NCBI GenBank assembly: GCA_020698575.1
Contig: CM036245.1
Span: 8,439,218 to 8,503,217, forward strand
Source of the DNA: Bostrychus sinensis
Lineage: Eukaryota > Chordata > Actinopteri > Gobiiformes > Eleotridae
Reading direction: 5' to 3'
DNA: 64,000 nt
The notes under the pieces are model-generated. The model saw only the letters and a program-made list of their open reading frames with translations, was not told the DNA's origin and searched no databases. The position numbers and the translations under genes were made by a program. How positions within the stretch are numbered: position 1 is the stretch's first letter; the number at the start of each line of letters is the position of its first letter. Shown one piece after another: positions 30,060 to 41,699 of this stretch.

Positions 30060-32715
30060 TAATAGGCAGTGTTTCCCCCCAGTACTTGATAGTGATGGGT
30101 AACAGGTTATTTATAATTAAAAATAGGCCATACTTAAAGTAATATAATTAGTTTATTCCCCCAAAACCCAGTTTGAATGTGTTTATGATGCAGTGTTGAT
30201 GTTAATGTAACTTTTTGTGTCATTTAGGAGTTGTAAGTGTGCATCTGTTTGTGCATCCCTCTGCATTTTTAATGCCTTAATGTTATTTCTTGTTATTTGT
30301 TTTATTCTGTCTTGTTTTAAGATTGCCTTGAAGCACATTGGGCTGCAGTAAGGTGCTACAGAAATAAAGTTTGATCAGAAGTTTAAGTATAAATGCCATT
30401 AACTTGTAGATTGACAAAATGGAGGCACTTGCTTTTCTGTGGGAAATACTGCAATAGGTTTTGGAATAGATCAGTAAAATAATGCACTAAAAACACTCAA
30501 ATCCTGTTTCCCAAATAGTTTATCTTGTAGAGGTTGAATATAATTTTAATTCACAGTTTATTTAAAGCCCAAATAATATAAAGGTTTTAACAAATAAAAT
30601 CTTCTGTAAAAGCTGAGTCTGTTAAAAACCACTGCATGTCCAACCTCTCCAGCTTGAACCTCTCTGATCCCACCACAAGATGGCGCCACAGCATTAGGGA
30701 TCCTCCTGAATCGACCTCTGAGCCACAAAAGCTCCATTATTCCAGCTCTGCCATGACACGCGCTGTAAAAGAAAGCCTGAGGTGACTGAGAACAGGCCCT
30801 GCAGCGGTCTGACAGCACGTAACCATATGACTGTGTTTACATACGGCTCTGCGCTCTGAGGAGGGTGGGAACCGTGATGTAACAGGTCAAAGGTCACGCA
30901 GAAAAATGAACAGCAGAGAGCGGGGAGTGTCGTGTGAACAAGGCCTGGGGTCGAAGTATGAGAGTGATGTAAGTTTAACGCAAAAGTGGCCAAAAGGTTC
31001 ATGAAATTGTAACTTAGAGTGAATGGAATTTTAAAAAACATAATTAAAACACTTATTACAGGATGTTTCGGGAAATTTAGTCTTACAAGAACAACTTACA
31101 AATGTTTATTTTGAGGATTTGTACATGAATATAAAGATAAAAAGTAGATTAACTCTAACAGGGTAGCTCAGGTTTTGCCAAGTGAAATTTAAGAGCTTTT
31201 TAAGCCTTTCTAATGCCATTTAGAGCTAAATGCAATGCCAGCATCGTCAGCAACAGAACAATAATCTATATGTATGTATAATTTACAGGATTTATCCGTA
31301 CTACTCTCTGAACCTCAAGGGTTTTATTTAAAAACCAAGTAACACAGATAATAACTCACATTAATAAATTATAAAATAAAAGTGAATCATACATTATTAC
31401 TAAAGTATCTTCAATAAGTAAATTGTAGACACTGTTATTGTAGCGTCGGTACTTAAATATACTTAATAGTAACATGAATATTTGATCACTTTATGGCCTA
31501 GATGAGCAAAATTCAATAGGATTTAACACTTTTAAAACCTTGGGGCTACCTTGTCTAAACGTCAGAGTCTCATAAAAGCATACATTATAAAATACAAGAT
31601 TTTTTTATTCATTTATTTAACCATTCTTTAACCAGGAAAGTCCCACTGAGATTCACACATGTCTTTTTCCTGGCCAAGAGGCGTCAACAACACAACCAAC
31701 ACTGCATACAAAATACAATAAAAAGAGAAAATGAAAACCTATGTTGTTTACTACAGAAGCGTATTGCGTTCACTATAAACAAAAGTCAGGTTTTTACAAG
31801 AACAAAATTCTGTTTTTATGAGAAAAAAATGGTGTGTCGCCCAATAGTGTGTCACAAGTAGATGGGTTTTCAGTTTACCAACAGCTACACGACTTTTAGC
31901 ATTACTTGTAAAGATGCTGCTATACATTGTTTACATTGTTTTACTATTGTAGTGGTTTGTTGTCATTGCTACAATTGGCTAAACAAATCACAATAGACGG
32001 TCACTAGCACCACTTCATCCTGTCACCTCCAAATATTGAAAAAGTTCCTCCTCTCTGCAAAAGCTCTCAACATGAGCCCTCCCAGATGGTTCTGTGTAAC
32101 ACTATGAAAAGTTGCAGGCCTTCTGACTTTTGCCAGGTTAAAGTAATTGTAGCTTTGTGCACATTATATTTTCATTTGTCTAGTTGCAGCTGAGAAATGA
32201 ACAAGTTATGACAGGAGTTCTTATGATTTCACTGCTCAAATTCAGAAGCAGCCTCCTCACTCCACCCTCCATCTGTGGAGACTGGGCCTGAACTAACCAC
32301 ACCAACGTTACGTCAATTTATAATCGCAAGACATGAGGCAGTAATGTGGAAATATAATGTAATGTTGCTAAGAGTTAGGCGTGAAGCTTCTGACGTCAGT
32401 GCGTAAAGAAATGACGGGGGCTAGAGGTCAAGAAGGAAGAAACTACGTCCATTTGGTGTGGTTGGTCGGGGCACTTCTGATCCATGTTAGCATCTCAAAA
32501 ATGTTGCATAAAAATAGATGTCTCTGGCTAGAAGACAGTGTTTCCCACAGCAGGTGATCTCCTTTTTTACAAGCACCAGTCACCGTGATGTAGGCTAAGA
32601 GCAGTAATCGATGTAAAAATCTGTTTATCTGCCAAATACGTTCTGTGACGCTTTTGTGGTGCAGTTTTATGTTCACTTTTTGAGGCATATAGAAGGTTTT
32701 TCATTGCTTGAGTTG
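30060..32715. other. Upstream stretch with a retroposon tail; no gene identified
   Basis: A fish repeat tail with AATAAAGTTTGATC ends at about 30375. A TTTAACCAGGAAAGTCCCA repeat lies at 31610-31720. The interval 30630-30960 is GC-richer and repeat-poor and holds the DR1 motif listed separately. No exon found. Confidence 0.4.
30884..30896 (+). promoter_or_regulatory. Perfect DR1 nuclear-receptor half-site pair
   Basis: AGGTCA, one spacer A, then AGGTCA: an exact direct repeat spaced by one base, the consensus for HNF4, RXR and PPAR heterodimers. It lies about 5.3 kb upstream of the putative myosin promoter in a repeat-poor stretch. Function is inferred from the motif only. Confidence 0.35.
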
Positions 32716-32721
32716 TGATTT

Positions 32722-33206
32722 TGCCATAGTGTGCTGTTTTTAGGCTTTTTAAAATGATTTTGGACACCTTTTACATTAGTATTTCATGTTTTATAACTTG
32801 GAAAACGTCTTCTTTTGGGGAGCTATTACTTTGACGATTGGATTAGCTGTCCAACGTGGTGAATGAACTGAGCATAAAATGGCTATTTAGCATGGCTACT
32901 AGCAACATGATGCTAACAGATAGATAAATGACTTCGTAGTGACGGAGGTTTAGGGCTGAAATGATCAGAATGAGTCCGGTGACGGTGTATGAGCTTTAGA
33001 AACACGCAGGAGCACTTCCTGGTTTCACGTTTCTACGTAGAGCTGTGACACCAAGCGTTTTCAGACCTTGAGAAGGGCAGTGCCTCAGCATACAGGATGA
33101 TTCAAACATGTGTGAATGAAACAAAACACTAATCCAGGTCTGTTTTTGAGGTGAAAACATAACATGGTTCTCAAAAAAGTCAGTTTAGAAGAATAGGGGA
33201 ACTTTA
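32722..33206. mobile_element. TTAA-type AAAGGTC element, 5'-eroded copy
   Basis: It shares TTTGGACACCTTTTACATTAG, TTTTGGGGAGCTATTACTTTGA and AGGAGCACTTCCTGGTTTCACG with the copies at 9228 and 37445, and ends GAATAGGGGAACTTTAA. The left terminus is too diverged to fix. Confidence 0.6.
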
Positions 33207-33209
33207 AGC

Positions 33210-34515
33210 TTTGCATGTTTTAACAGATTTCAATGGTCTCTGGTTAATATTTTTGCTTGTGTTTTCTTCAAGAGTGCTTATGTGCAACCATGTAAATTCC
33301 CTTGCAGACAAAGTCTAAGAGTCTAAGTAGGGTTATTTTCTGCTCCATCAAGAAAGACGATTTTGCTATAGACAGTCCATTTGTGACAATACAATGTGAC
33401 GTTTACTGAAGGTTTGTCAAATAACTGTGACCCCATTCACAGAACTCAACATCAGCTTCAGCTCCACTGTGCGTCCAGCGATCTAAATATAAAATCTCCA
33501 GGATAAAAACTCAAACATGAATGATTAAACGGAGAGTATTTGTAATCTCTGGGACACTTCCAGCTCGTAGATTAGAGGCTTGAACAGTGTCGGTTTTGGT
33601 TTCCAGCTCTTATCCCCAAGGACAGTCTGTCTGCTGCAGCTGAGAGCTCACTTCCTTTCATGATACGTGACCAGTCTTTTATTTTACACTGAAAATACTG
33701 AGGTACAAACAAGAAATAATGACAACAGGCACTACAGATGACCACTACAGGGTTAGAAATCATAAAAGTGGGTATAAAATTATCTTTAATTATGTTTTTT
33801 CTCTTCTGGAGTCGCCACAGCAAATCAATTGCAGTGTTAAGTTTTGATGCTGGATACTCTTCCTGACACAACCCTCTCCATTTATCCAGGCTTGGGACTG
33901 GCACAAAGAGTACACTGGCACTTGTGACCCCCTGTGGCTGGATTAAAACCAAGTATAATATATAACAGCATATTAAAGTGAAAGTTTGTAATCTCTGTGT
34001 TAAAAAAATAACAAGCTTAAGACATCAATATTGGTTTACTATTATTGGTTGGTCATTTGTCAACACTGAATAAATGGTTGCTGATAATGATAATAATACA
34101 GTGAAGGTTTCTAGCACTGACTTAAAAATATCAATTCGTCAATGCACTGCAATATTTGTTTCCTCAATTCAATATCAATTCAGAAAATTCTATAAATCGA
34201 CTGAGCAACACCAGGGCTTGCGATGTTTTATAGTTACACTTAAAAATTGTGAAAATTCTATCAAAAATCACTTAATTTTTTATGAAATTTTAACCAAATG
34301 AAGCTACAACTATGTCACTGGAGGACGTATGCATAGAGCATATACACACACAAAGATATTTCTAATCAAAAACACAAAATGTTCAATTGTACAATGTACA
34401 AAATGTAAAGCAACTGTTTTTGTTGCTTTATTGCTCTGTCTTGGTAATAAACCTTCCTCTCTCAGCACATGGCATGTTTCAGAGTCTATGCATACCTCAG
34501 TTAACAATTAAACAG
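33210..34515. other. Upstream stretch with a short repeat tail; no gene identified
   Basis: It contains CCATTTATCCAGGCTTGGGACTGGCAC (split over 33878-33905), a short dispersed fish motif also near 24830, 44070, 49255 and 59258. ORFs here are repeat-derived or short. Confidence 0.4.
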
Positions 34516-34526
34516 TTACTAAATTT

Positions 34527-34870
34527 TATCGCAAAATTATCGTTATCGCAATATCAGCAAATGCAATATCCATATCGCAAGAATCTAAATATATCGCAAT
34601 AACGCTGTGGTCTTCCATCTGACAGAGATTTACACTGAAGAATCATTTTCCATAAGAGCCTTAAAAGAACGTGTTGTGACTAAATAAAAATGTTTAAAAA
34701 GTCCAGTACTTACATTACACTTACAACTTACATTTTTGTGAAATGTAGTGAATTTTACTTACAATGTTCGAAAAGTAGGCTCTATTTTCAAATACTGCAA
34801 TAATATCGTTATCGCAGTTTTCAACATAGTTATTGAATATCGCATGTTTTCTCCATATCGTGCAGCCCTA
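34527..34870 (-). mobile_element. GGGCTGCAC-type hAT MITE, copy 3, end-truncated with intact TSD
   Basis: It is in inverted orientation. The high-coordinate end is intact (CCATATCGTGCAGCCCTA), but the other end begins TATCGCAAAATTATCG and lacks the terminal 15 bp. Yet CTAAATTT flanks both sides exactly (34519-34526, 34871-34878). Its right-hand host sequence (34871-35170) matches, inverted, the left-hand host of copy 1 (12970-13187). Confidence 0.82.
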
Positions 34871-35055
34871 CTAAATTTGTTGACTATTATTTCAATAATC
34901 GAATATAATCGATTAATCCAATTAGTTGTTGCAGCCCTACTCATAGTACAGATACAGACAGATTTGCATAAATAAACCAAAACAGGAAAACATGTTGTGG
35001 TCAGTTTATTAAAAATACTGCACACATTATTATTTAAAAATATTATTATTGATTA

Positions 35056-35059
35056 ATTA

Positions 35060-35120
<61 letters not shown>

Positions 35121-35121
35121 G
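35056..35121. repeat. (ATT)n microsatellite
   Basis: About 21 uninterrupted ATT units. It lies inside the host repeat shared, inverted, with 12970-13187, where the corresponding site has only AATAATAAATAAATA, so the array expanded in this copy. Confidence 0.93.
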
Positions 35122-35575
35122 AATTGATGGTGAAGCATTTAAATTAGTATTGAATCAAATTGATATTGAAATTGAACTGCAACCTAAAGAACCAAAATCA
35201 AATCATGAGGTTCCTAAAAATATTCAGCCCTAACACAGTAACAGGAAAAAGAAAAACATAAATAAATTGAGCAAAGGTTAGCAAAGTGAAAGTTTATAAC
35301 TCAGCATTCCAGAAATGTTTACTTGGGTGGAGATAACTTGAGGACGGCTTAATCAACTAAACTTAGCTAGAACGTTAAAGGGGATATATTATGCTTTTTA
35401 AAGCAATCTTAAACATTATCTGACTAAAAGAAAGCATTTTCAATAATTACTTAACTACTGCTGTAAAGAAAGCAGTGCTGTTACACTATTTTAACACTGA
35501 AAGCTTTTTTATGATCCCATTTTACTACAAAATGAAAAATGTCTGTGAGGAAACTGTGGAAACAGAGCTGTACAC

Positions 35576-36320
35576 TAGGGATGCACCAATACCGATACCA
35601 GTATCGGGTATCGGTACCGATACCATGTCCAAGTACTCGTACTCGTATTCATAAAAGTGGGCCGATACCAACAACCGATACCACTACTGCGCTGTCCGTG
35701 ACATTCCCCTCTCAGCTGAGGAGTGAGAAACCTGTAGATGGATTTCAAAGTGAACTGTATGGAGATAAAAGCAAAGCTGGCTCTACATTCTGCTCAGCCA
35801 GACTTATCCCAAATGATACGTGAGTCCTAAAACTTAAGCAGTTGTCCTTTTGTTGTCCTAGTTGTCCCGAAAATGATATAAGCGCGGAGTCTGAAGCAGT
35901 TGTTGTCTGATAAAACATAAGAAGTACCGTTGCTAATTGTGTTAGCTCCTGTATGTAATGGCGAATCTCCGCTGGTTATGCGCAGATGCTCAATCTGTCT
36001 TTAAAATGACTTTAGCGACTGAATAGAGGAGAATCTAAGCTTTAAAATGAGGTATAACATGTCCATATTCAGCTAATTTTAGCCATGGTTAGTTGTGTTC
36101 AAACCACTCTGATGTAAAAATAACTTAGCATCGCAGAGCGGGGATAGACGGCAAAAAGACGACACGGTATGGGATGAATGAGATACAGCAGTGTGACTGT
36201 ATAAACTATAAAGTAACCCCTATATAAATACTCGTATCGGTACTCGGTATCGGCGAGTACTCAAATGGAAGTACTCGTACTCGTATCGGTTTGAAAAAAA
36301 GTGGTATCGGTGCATCCCTA
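35576..36320. mobile_element. GATACC-type hAT element, full length, TSD CTGTACAC
   Basis: The ends TAGGGATGCACCAATACCGA and GTATCGGTGCATCCCTA are inverse. CTGTACAC flanks it exactly (35568-35575, 36321-36328). The body has TATCGGTA and GAGTACT inverted clusters near each end. About 540 bp of its 3' part occurs inside the element at 2149-3074. Confidence 0.88.
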
Positions 36321-36329
36321 CTGTACACT

Positions 36330-37440
36330 GTTTTTTGGATAAATGAATGAGAGCAGACTGGATCTAACCGAGGGTTCTGAGGCCTCAGGAACTCAGCGCC
36401 AGGAAATACAGGATTGGATGAAACAAAACACAACTCCAGGTCTGTTTCTGATGAGGAAACAACATTATAACATGGTAGAAAGCTTAGAAAAGTCGATTTT
36501 GCAGAGTTTAGACCCTTTAAGGTAAGCTCAAAGCAACCACAAACCATGAAGGAGCAAAGTACACACAGATGAGTATTGAGTACTAGTATCTGTGTCCTAC
36601 AACCCTTGTTTTAATGATGATTTTACAACCACTTAAACCATTTCCAACCACAAGGAAGCATCTCTCCCATGCCCTAAACTTGCACTTAAACCATAAAATT
36701 AAATCTCCCAAGCTAAAAGCGACCGAGCGTCCAAGTCAATAACCTTCTGCACCAATCACAGACTTTACACAGAGCAGATATTGTGCCACTGTGGCCTGTG
36801 GAGTTCAGCAGATGGTGACAAACAGATTAAACCAAAAACAATTCATAAGGATTTGCTGTTTCTATAGGAACTGGATTAACACCTTCACTCGACCCGTTCA
36901 CCTGGATTTGAGAGAATTTGCTTGGAGCCATTTGATTATTGAGTCTTTCTATAAACACTGATCATGTACGGCTATTGTACTATTGTGCTATTGTATTATT
37001 GTACGGCTAAGAGCAGGAGTTCTCATTTTTTTCCATTTACAGTACCAGAAGATATTTTACAACAATTGTGTGCTCCCCATTAGTGTCCATCTTTTATGAA
37101 GAAGGTCAGGGGTTTGATTCCCTGTCATGCGGCCAAAAACTCCAGCCACAATTTGTGCTGCATGGTCCCGAGCCAGATAAAGGGAAAGGTTGCATCAGGA
37201 AGGCATAATTGTTTTACTATGTCATGTAATTAAAACTGTATGTTGCCTTTTAATAAGCAGGAAATTGAAAATACATTCAACCTGAACCACAACTTCCTTT
37301 TCTGTCCTGAGAATCACAGTTTTAAAGAGGTTCAGAGGTTTGAGATCATAAATAATTTTCTCTCTATTCCTCCTGAGTTTTCCTGCAGTAAAATAGCCAC
37401 AATTGTGTAACAGACTGTTAGATAATCATGCTGTAGGTGG
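36330..37440. other. Stretch with TTAA-element remnant; no gene identified
   Basis: 36405-36523 matches the 3' end of the AAAGGTC family (ACATTATAACATGGT ... GACCCTTTAA). The rest is AT-rich DNA with a tRNA-like GGTTTGATTCCC at about 37101. Confidence 0.4.
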
Positions 37441-37444
37441 AGAC

Positions 37445-38716
37445 AGGTCCTATATTAAGATTTTTCAGGCTTTTTGAAAAGATTTTAAACACCTTAGCAT
37501 TAGTATTTCACTTTTTATAACTTAAAATATTGTGGAAAATGTCCTTTTTTGGGGCAGTTACTTTGATTTTGCAGAAAACTTGCATTAAGTGTCTGTCGCC
37601 CCCTGCTGGCAACAAGCGGGGAGTGGAGAGGGTAAAAAATTGCTATTTAGCGCAGCTATTAGTGACAGAAGCTACTAGAAGCTAACAGATAAATGAGCTG
37701 ACTGCTTCGTAATGACGAAAACGTCTTCTTTTGGGGAGCTATTACTTTGACGCTTGGATTAGCTGTCCAATGTGGTGAATGAACAGAGCATAAAATGGCT
37801 ATTTAGCATGGCTACTAGCAACATGATGCTAACACATAGATAAATGAGCTGACTGCTTCGTAGTGACAGAGGTTTAAGGCTGAAATGATCAGAATGAGTC
37901 CTGGTGACGGTGTATGAGCGTTAGAAACACGCAGGAGCACTTCCTGGTTTCACGTGTCTACGTAGAGCAGGACTCTCCAACCTTTAGCTCGCGAGCTACC
38001 AGTAGCTTTCAACCACTGCCCAAGTAGCTCTCCAAAGGCTTGATGAATCCTACAATCCTACAAGTTTGAGCAGTCAAATTTGAGATATCATGATGAATGA
38101 CCACAGCTAAAAGGCTAAAAACTACTTTTCTGAGGAAGTCTTATTTTCATGGAGATCAGTTATTCAAGGCAATGGAAGAGCCACCAAGTTTAACCAAGTT
38201 TGTCAGCTCTGCAGTGCATGCGTGCCAGTTGCTGCATACAGAAACACAAAATGCATGTGTTGAACCATATAGTTGTTCCAATGCTAAATGAGCTGTGGAC
38301 AACAAAATAAAACATAATATATTTTCTTTAGGTTGAAAGTAGTTCTGTGATTAAATGGCCACTGTCGAGTGTGTACCCCGGCCAAGGCCCATAGTTACTG
38401 GGATAGGGTCAAGTACCCACCACAACGGTAATAAGAGGAAAAAGATGAATGGATGAATTTTACAAAGCTCAAGTAACTCTCTATCATTTTAATTTTGTAA
38501 AAGTAGCTCTCAGGGAGAAAAAAGGTTGGAGACTCCTGACGTAGAGCCATGAAACTGAGCATTTTTAGTCTTGAGAAGGGCAACGCCTCAGCATACAGGA
38601 TTACTCAAACATGTGAATGAAACAAAATACTACCCCAGGTCTGTTTTTGAGGTGGAAACTACATTATAACATGGTTAAAACTCAAAAAAGTTGATTTAGC
38701 AGAACAGGGGACCTTT
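37445..38716. mobile_element. TTAA-type AAAGGTC element, internally duplicated and interrupted
   Basis: It begins AGGTCCTATATTAAG and ends AGAACAGGGGACCTTTAA. Around 37719 the sequence restarts: two partial copies, each with TTTTGGGGAGC...TTACTTTGA and ATGGCTATTTAGC, are joined head to tail. The second is split by the hAT element at 37968-38538. Confidence 0.72.
37968..38538. mobile_element. hAT-type element (CAGGACTCTCCAACC), TSD ACGTAGAG
   Basis: The ends CAGGACTCTCCAACCTTTAG and AAAGGTTGGAGACTCCTG are inverse, and ACGTAGAG is exact on both sides (37960-37967, 38539-38546). Inside it, 38370-38455 carries a further fish repeat (GGCCCATAGTTACTGGGATA ... ATGAATGGATGAA) also present at 46985-47075. 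This gives three levels of insertion. Confidence 0.85.
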
Positions 38717-38719
38717 AAG

Positions 38720-40930
38720 AGAGCAGCTTATTTAATTAATGTTGAGTGAAAACTGGATTCTTACAAAGTGAACCAGCGATTCAACCAACTGCAGATGGTA
38801 ACATAACTCCCACCTTTAGGCTGAAAATAAAACTAAAATGTGCTCCTGGTCTCACATTAAAATGACAAAACGTCCATCACAGAAATAGTTCAGGAGTCAC
38901 TGCATTTGTAAAATTAGATGGACTTCACCTGGGGCTACGGACAAGTTTGGACTTACGGACTGCAAGACTTCAGATCTAAATCACTGCAGACAGCTACATG
39001 TGATGAATGAGGCTGGAGTTTTAAGTGAGACACATGAAAATATATGGACAATAAAAGTTTGGCCTGGTTTCAAAGTGGATGTAATTTAAGATGCGTGTTA
39101 TCTGGAGGCAAATAAGTTAATGGGGTCAGTTGTATCGAGACATAACTTATGAATGAAACGGCCTGGAGATAAAGAAAGATAAATGATACAGATCGTCTTT
39201 ACTTTACCATCCAGGCTAATGTTAAATATGGATCCAGTTGTGTATGGCCCTGATCACAGAAGGCCTATTTTACTAAATTGGAAACAAAAGAACCTCTAAC
39301 CTAGTGTAACTTGTTAACACAGACAATGAAACATCTATGATTGAAGAAAAATAATGTTTTTAAGGAGTCTAAAAAAAGTCTTAAAACTAAAAATCTAAAT
39401 GTAAGGCCTTCAAAAGTCCTACATTTGCAGAGACGCGAAGAAATCCCATTAATTAGTGTTTTTCCATTAATTCAGAAGACTGCAGCAGCCAACCATAGTC
39501 TAATTTTATGTCTATAGTCTACAACCTAAATGCTAAGTAACTTTTTCCACACATACATAAATATGCAAAAATGAAAACAGTAATAATCAGAATAACAGTC
39601 TCTAATGTCATTTTTATGGCTCTCATTCCTTACTTCAATAGTACAGATGCATCCAAAAGCGGAATAGTAAAAAAAAAATGTAGAAGAACAGTCCAAGCTG
39701 CTTCAGTACATCTAAATATGTGGGAAACAGTGGGTCTTAAATATGTCGCGTACATTTTATGTAACTACCTGTGTTTGCAGCTTTTATTCTAAAATGCCCA
39801 GGCATATTACTGTCACTCATTCAGGAGCTCAGATCTTTTCTTACCAAGACCAAAAATCTTCTTAAAAACATCAAAAAAATTCTCAAATTCAACTTGCTGA
39901 ACCCTGCAGAAACCCTGACTGAAAGGAAAAACTGATGACTTCTTTGTAATAGTGGCCATCTTTTATGAAAAAAAATATATTTTACAACAGTCAAACAGAA
40001 TGAGCAAAAACTCTGCCTCAATCTCAAGCCTGGATTTTGAGTAATGATTATTGTAATTGCGATATCAAACTAATTACTTGAATCGCTGTGACTAAGAGGC
40101 CATTTAGATGACAGTGCCTTTTGCTGAATCTGCAAAGGTTTGATTGCGGTTTGGCCTTTCGTTTACACAAGGACGAGGTTTCTGTTTTCCGAAACCAAAT
40201 TTCTGAATTTGAAAACGCTGGAGGAGGTGTTTTGGTCTCACAGCGGGGAGCTGCTCAGAGCCGCTCCGCTCTCGTCTAAACTGTAAACACAGTGTCCTGA
40301 AAACAATGACGTACTGGTCACACTCTGAACAATGATTGATGACCCGTGAGCGCAAAATGCAAGACTTTTAGGTCTCATACATTCATATTTATTCAGTAAC
40401 TGTGTGTGTAAGTACTAACTTTTAGGAGAGACTTTATGAGAATGGCTCCAGAAAACCATAAGATCTTAAAATAGTAGGGAAGCTGTAGACAAAATTTCCT
40501 CTGCTGTTTACTCTCTGTGTGGTGTAGAGCATTTGCAGGGCCCACAGCGCTGTTTGCTGGACAAATACAGATACTACAGTTTACTTAAGTTTTCGTCACA
40601 CTTCAGCGTTTTCGTGTAAATGCGAATTGTTGTGTAAACAGACCCTAATACTACTACTACCACTAATGCTACTAAGCTGCTGCTACTATTCGAGACTACT
40701 CTTACAGCAAATACGACAAATATTTCCACAATTTCTTCCTGACCCTACCAACAAAATGAAAAACTTGCGCTGTCCAAAACTCAGACAAAATTCAGACAAT
40801 CTAAACTCTTATCTCGGAGTAATATTGTCTTTAATGAGTTTTTAGGCTGCACAGGTTCACCTTCATGTATTTTATCTGCTGCAGGTGCTGTCAGTTTAGG
40901 TCTAAAGGCCAGTCTGAGTGTGCCCTCTGA
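38720..40930. other. Upstream stretch; no gene identified
   Basis: Mostly unremarkable AT-rich DNA. 40100-40640 is a CG-containing block that begins GAGGCCATTTAGATGACAG and ends TTGTTGTGTAAACAGACCCT, resembling a MITE with GTTTACAC-type ends. No splice-flanked ORF. Confidence 0.35.
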
Positions 40931-40937
40931 GTTTACA

Positions 40938-40942
40938 CACAC

Positions 40943-40979
<37 letters not shown>
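40938..40979. repeat. (CA)n microsatellite
   Basis: About 20 CA units with a CTACACA edge. It abuts a GC-rich, promoter-like stretch (40985-41130). Confidence 0.95.
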
Positions 40980-40980
<1 letters not shown>

Positions 40981-40984
40981 ACAC

Positions 40985-41130
40985 ACAGAGAGAACTGGAG
41001 CGGCGCTGTCTCTGAGCGGAGCCTCCTCGTGTTTTTCGGCCCGGAGCGGTGGCAGATGTAGGTCAGACAGAGCACAGGGCTTTGTTCACACACGTGCTGA
41101 CGACAGATACAGTTTCTCATGCACACGTCA
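40985..41130 (-). promoter_or_regulatory. GC-rich stretch, possible distal promoter or first exon
   Basis: This unique block is rich in CpG (GGAGCGGCGCTG, CGGCCCGGAGCGG). On the minus strand it contains TGTGACGTGTG, a CRE-like motif, and CAGCACGTGTG, an E-box, and it ends in a GT donor-like TGT/gtaagtg next to the CA repeat. It could be an alternative upstream start for the myosin gene or a separate element. There is no coding evidence. Confidence 0.22.
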
Positions 41131-41154
41131 CAATAAAACTGAGAGGAGAGAGAG

Positions 41155-41690
41155 AGGGGCTGGTTTAGTCCTGGTTCCGTCCAGCTTTAGCCCTGGTTCC
41201 GTCCAGCTTTAGCCCTGGTTCAGTCCAGCTTTAGCCCTGGTTCAGTCCAGCTTTAGCCCTGGTTCCGTCCAGCTTTAGCCCTGGTTCCGTCCAGCTTTAG
41301 CCCTGGTTTCGTCCAGCTTTAGTCCTGGTTCCGTCCAGCTTTAGCCCTGGTTTCGTCCAGCTTTAGTCCTGGTTCCGTCCAGCTTTAGCCCTGGTTACGT
41401 CCAGCTTTAGCCCTGGTTACGTCCAGCTTTAGCCCTGGTTACGTCCAGCTTTAGCCCTGGTTCCGTCCAGCTTTAGCCCTGGTTCCGTCCAGCTTTAGCC
41501 CTGGTTCCGTCCAGCTTTAGCCCTGGTTCAGTCCAGCTTTAGTCCTGGTTCCGTCCAGCTTTAGCCCTGGTTTCATCCAGCTTTAGCCCTGGTTTTCTCC
41601 AGCTTTAGTCCTGGTTCAGTCCAGCTTTAGCCCTGGTTCGGTCCAGCTTTATCCCTGGTTCTGGTTTAGCCCTGGTTCTGGTTTAGCCCT
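41155..41690. repeat. 22-bp minisatellite (AGCTTTAGCCCTGGTTCCGTCC)
   Basis: About 22 head-to-tail copies of AGCTTTAGCCCTGGTTCC plus GTCC, with TTCCGTCC, TTCAGTCC, TTACGTCC and TTTCGTCC variants clustered in runs. This implies recent local amplification. Related CTGGTTTAG-type arrays lie at 42825-43150 and inside 53543-54076. Confidence 0.93.
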
Positions 41691-41699
41691 GGTGTAGTC

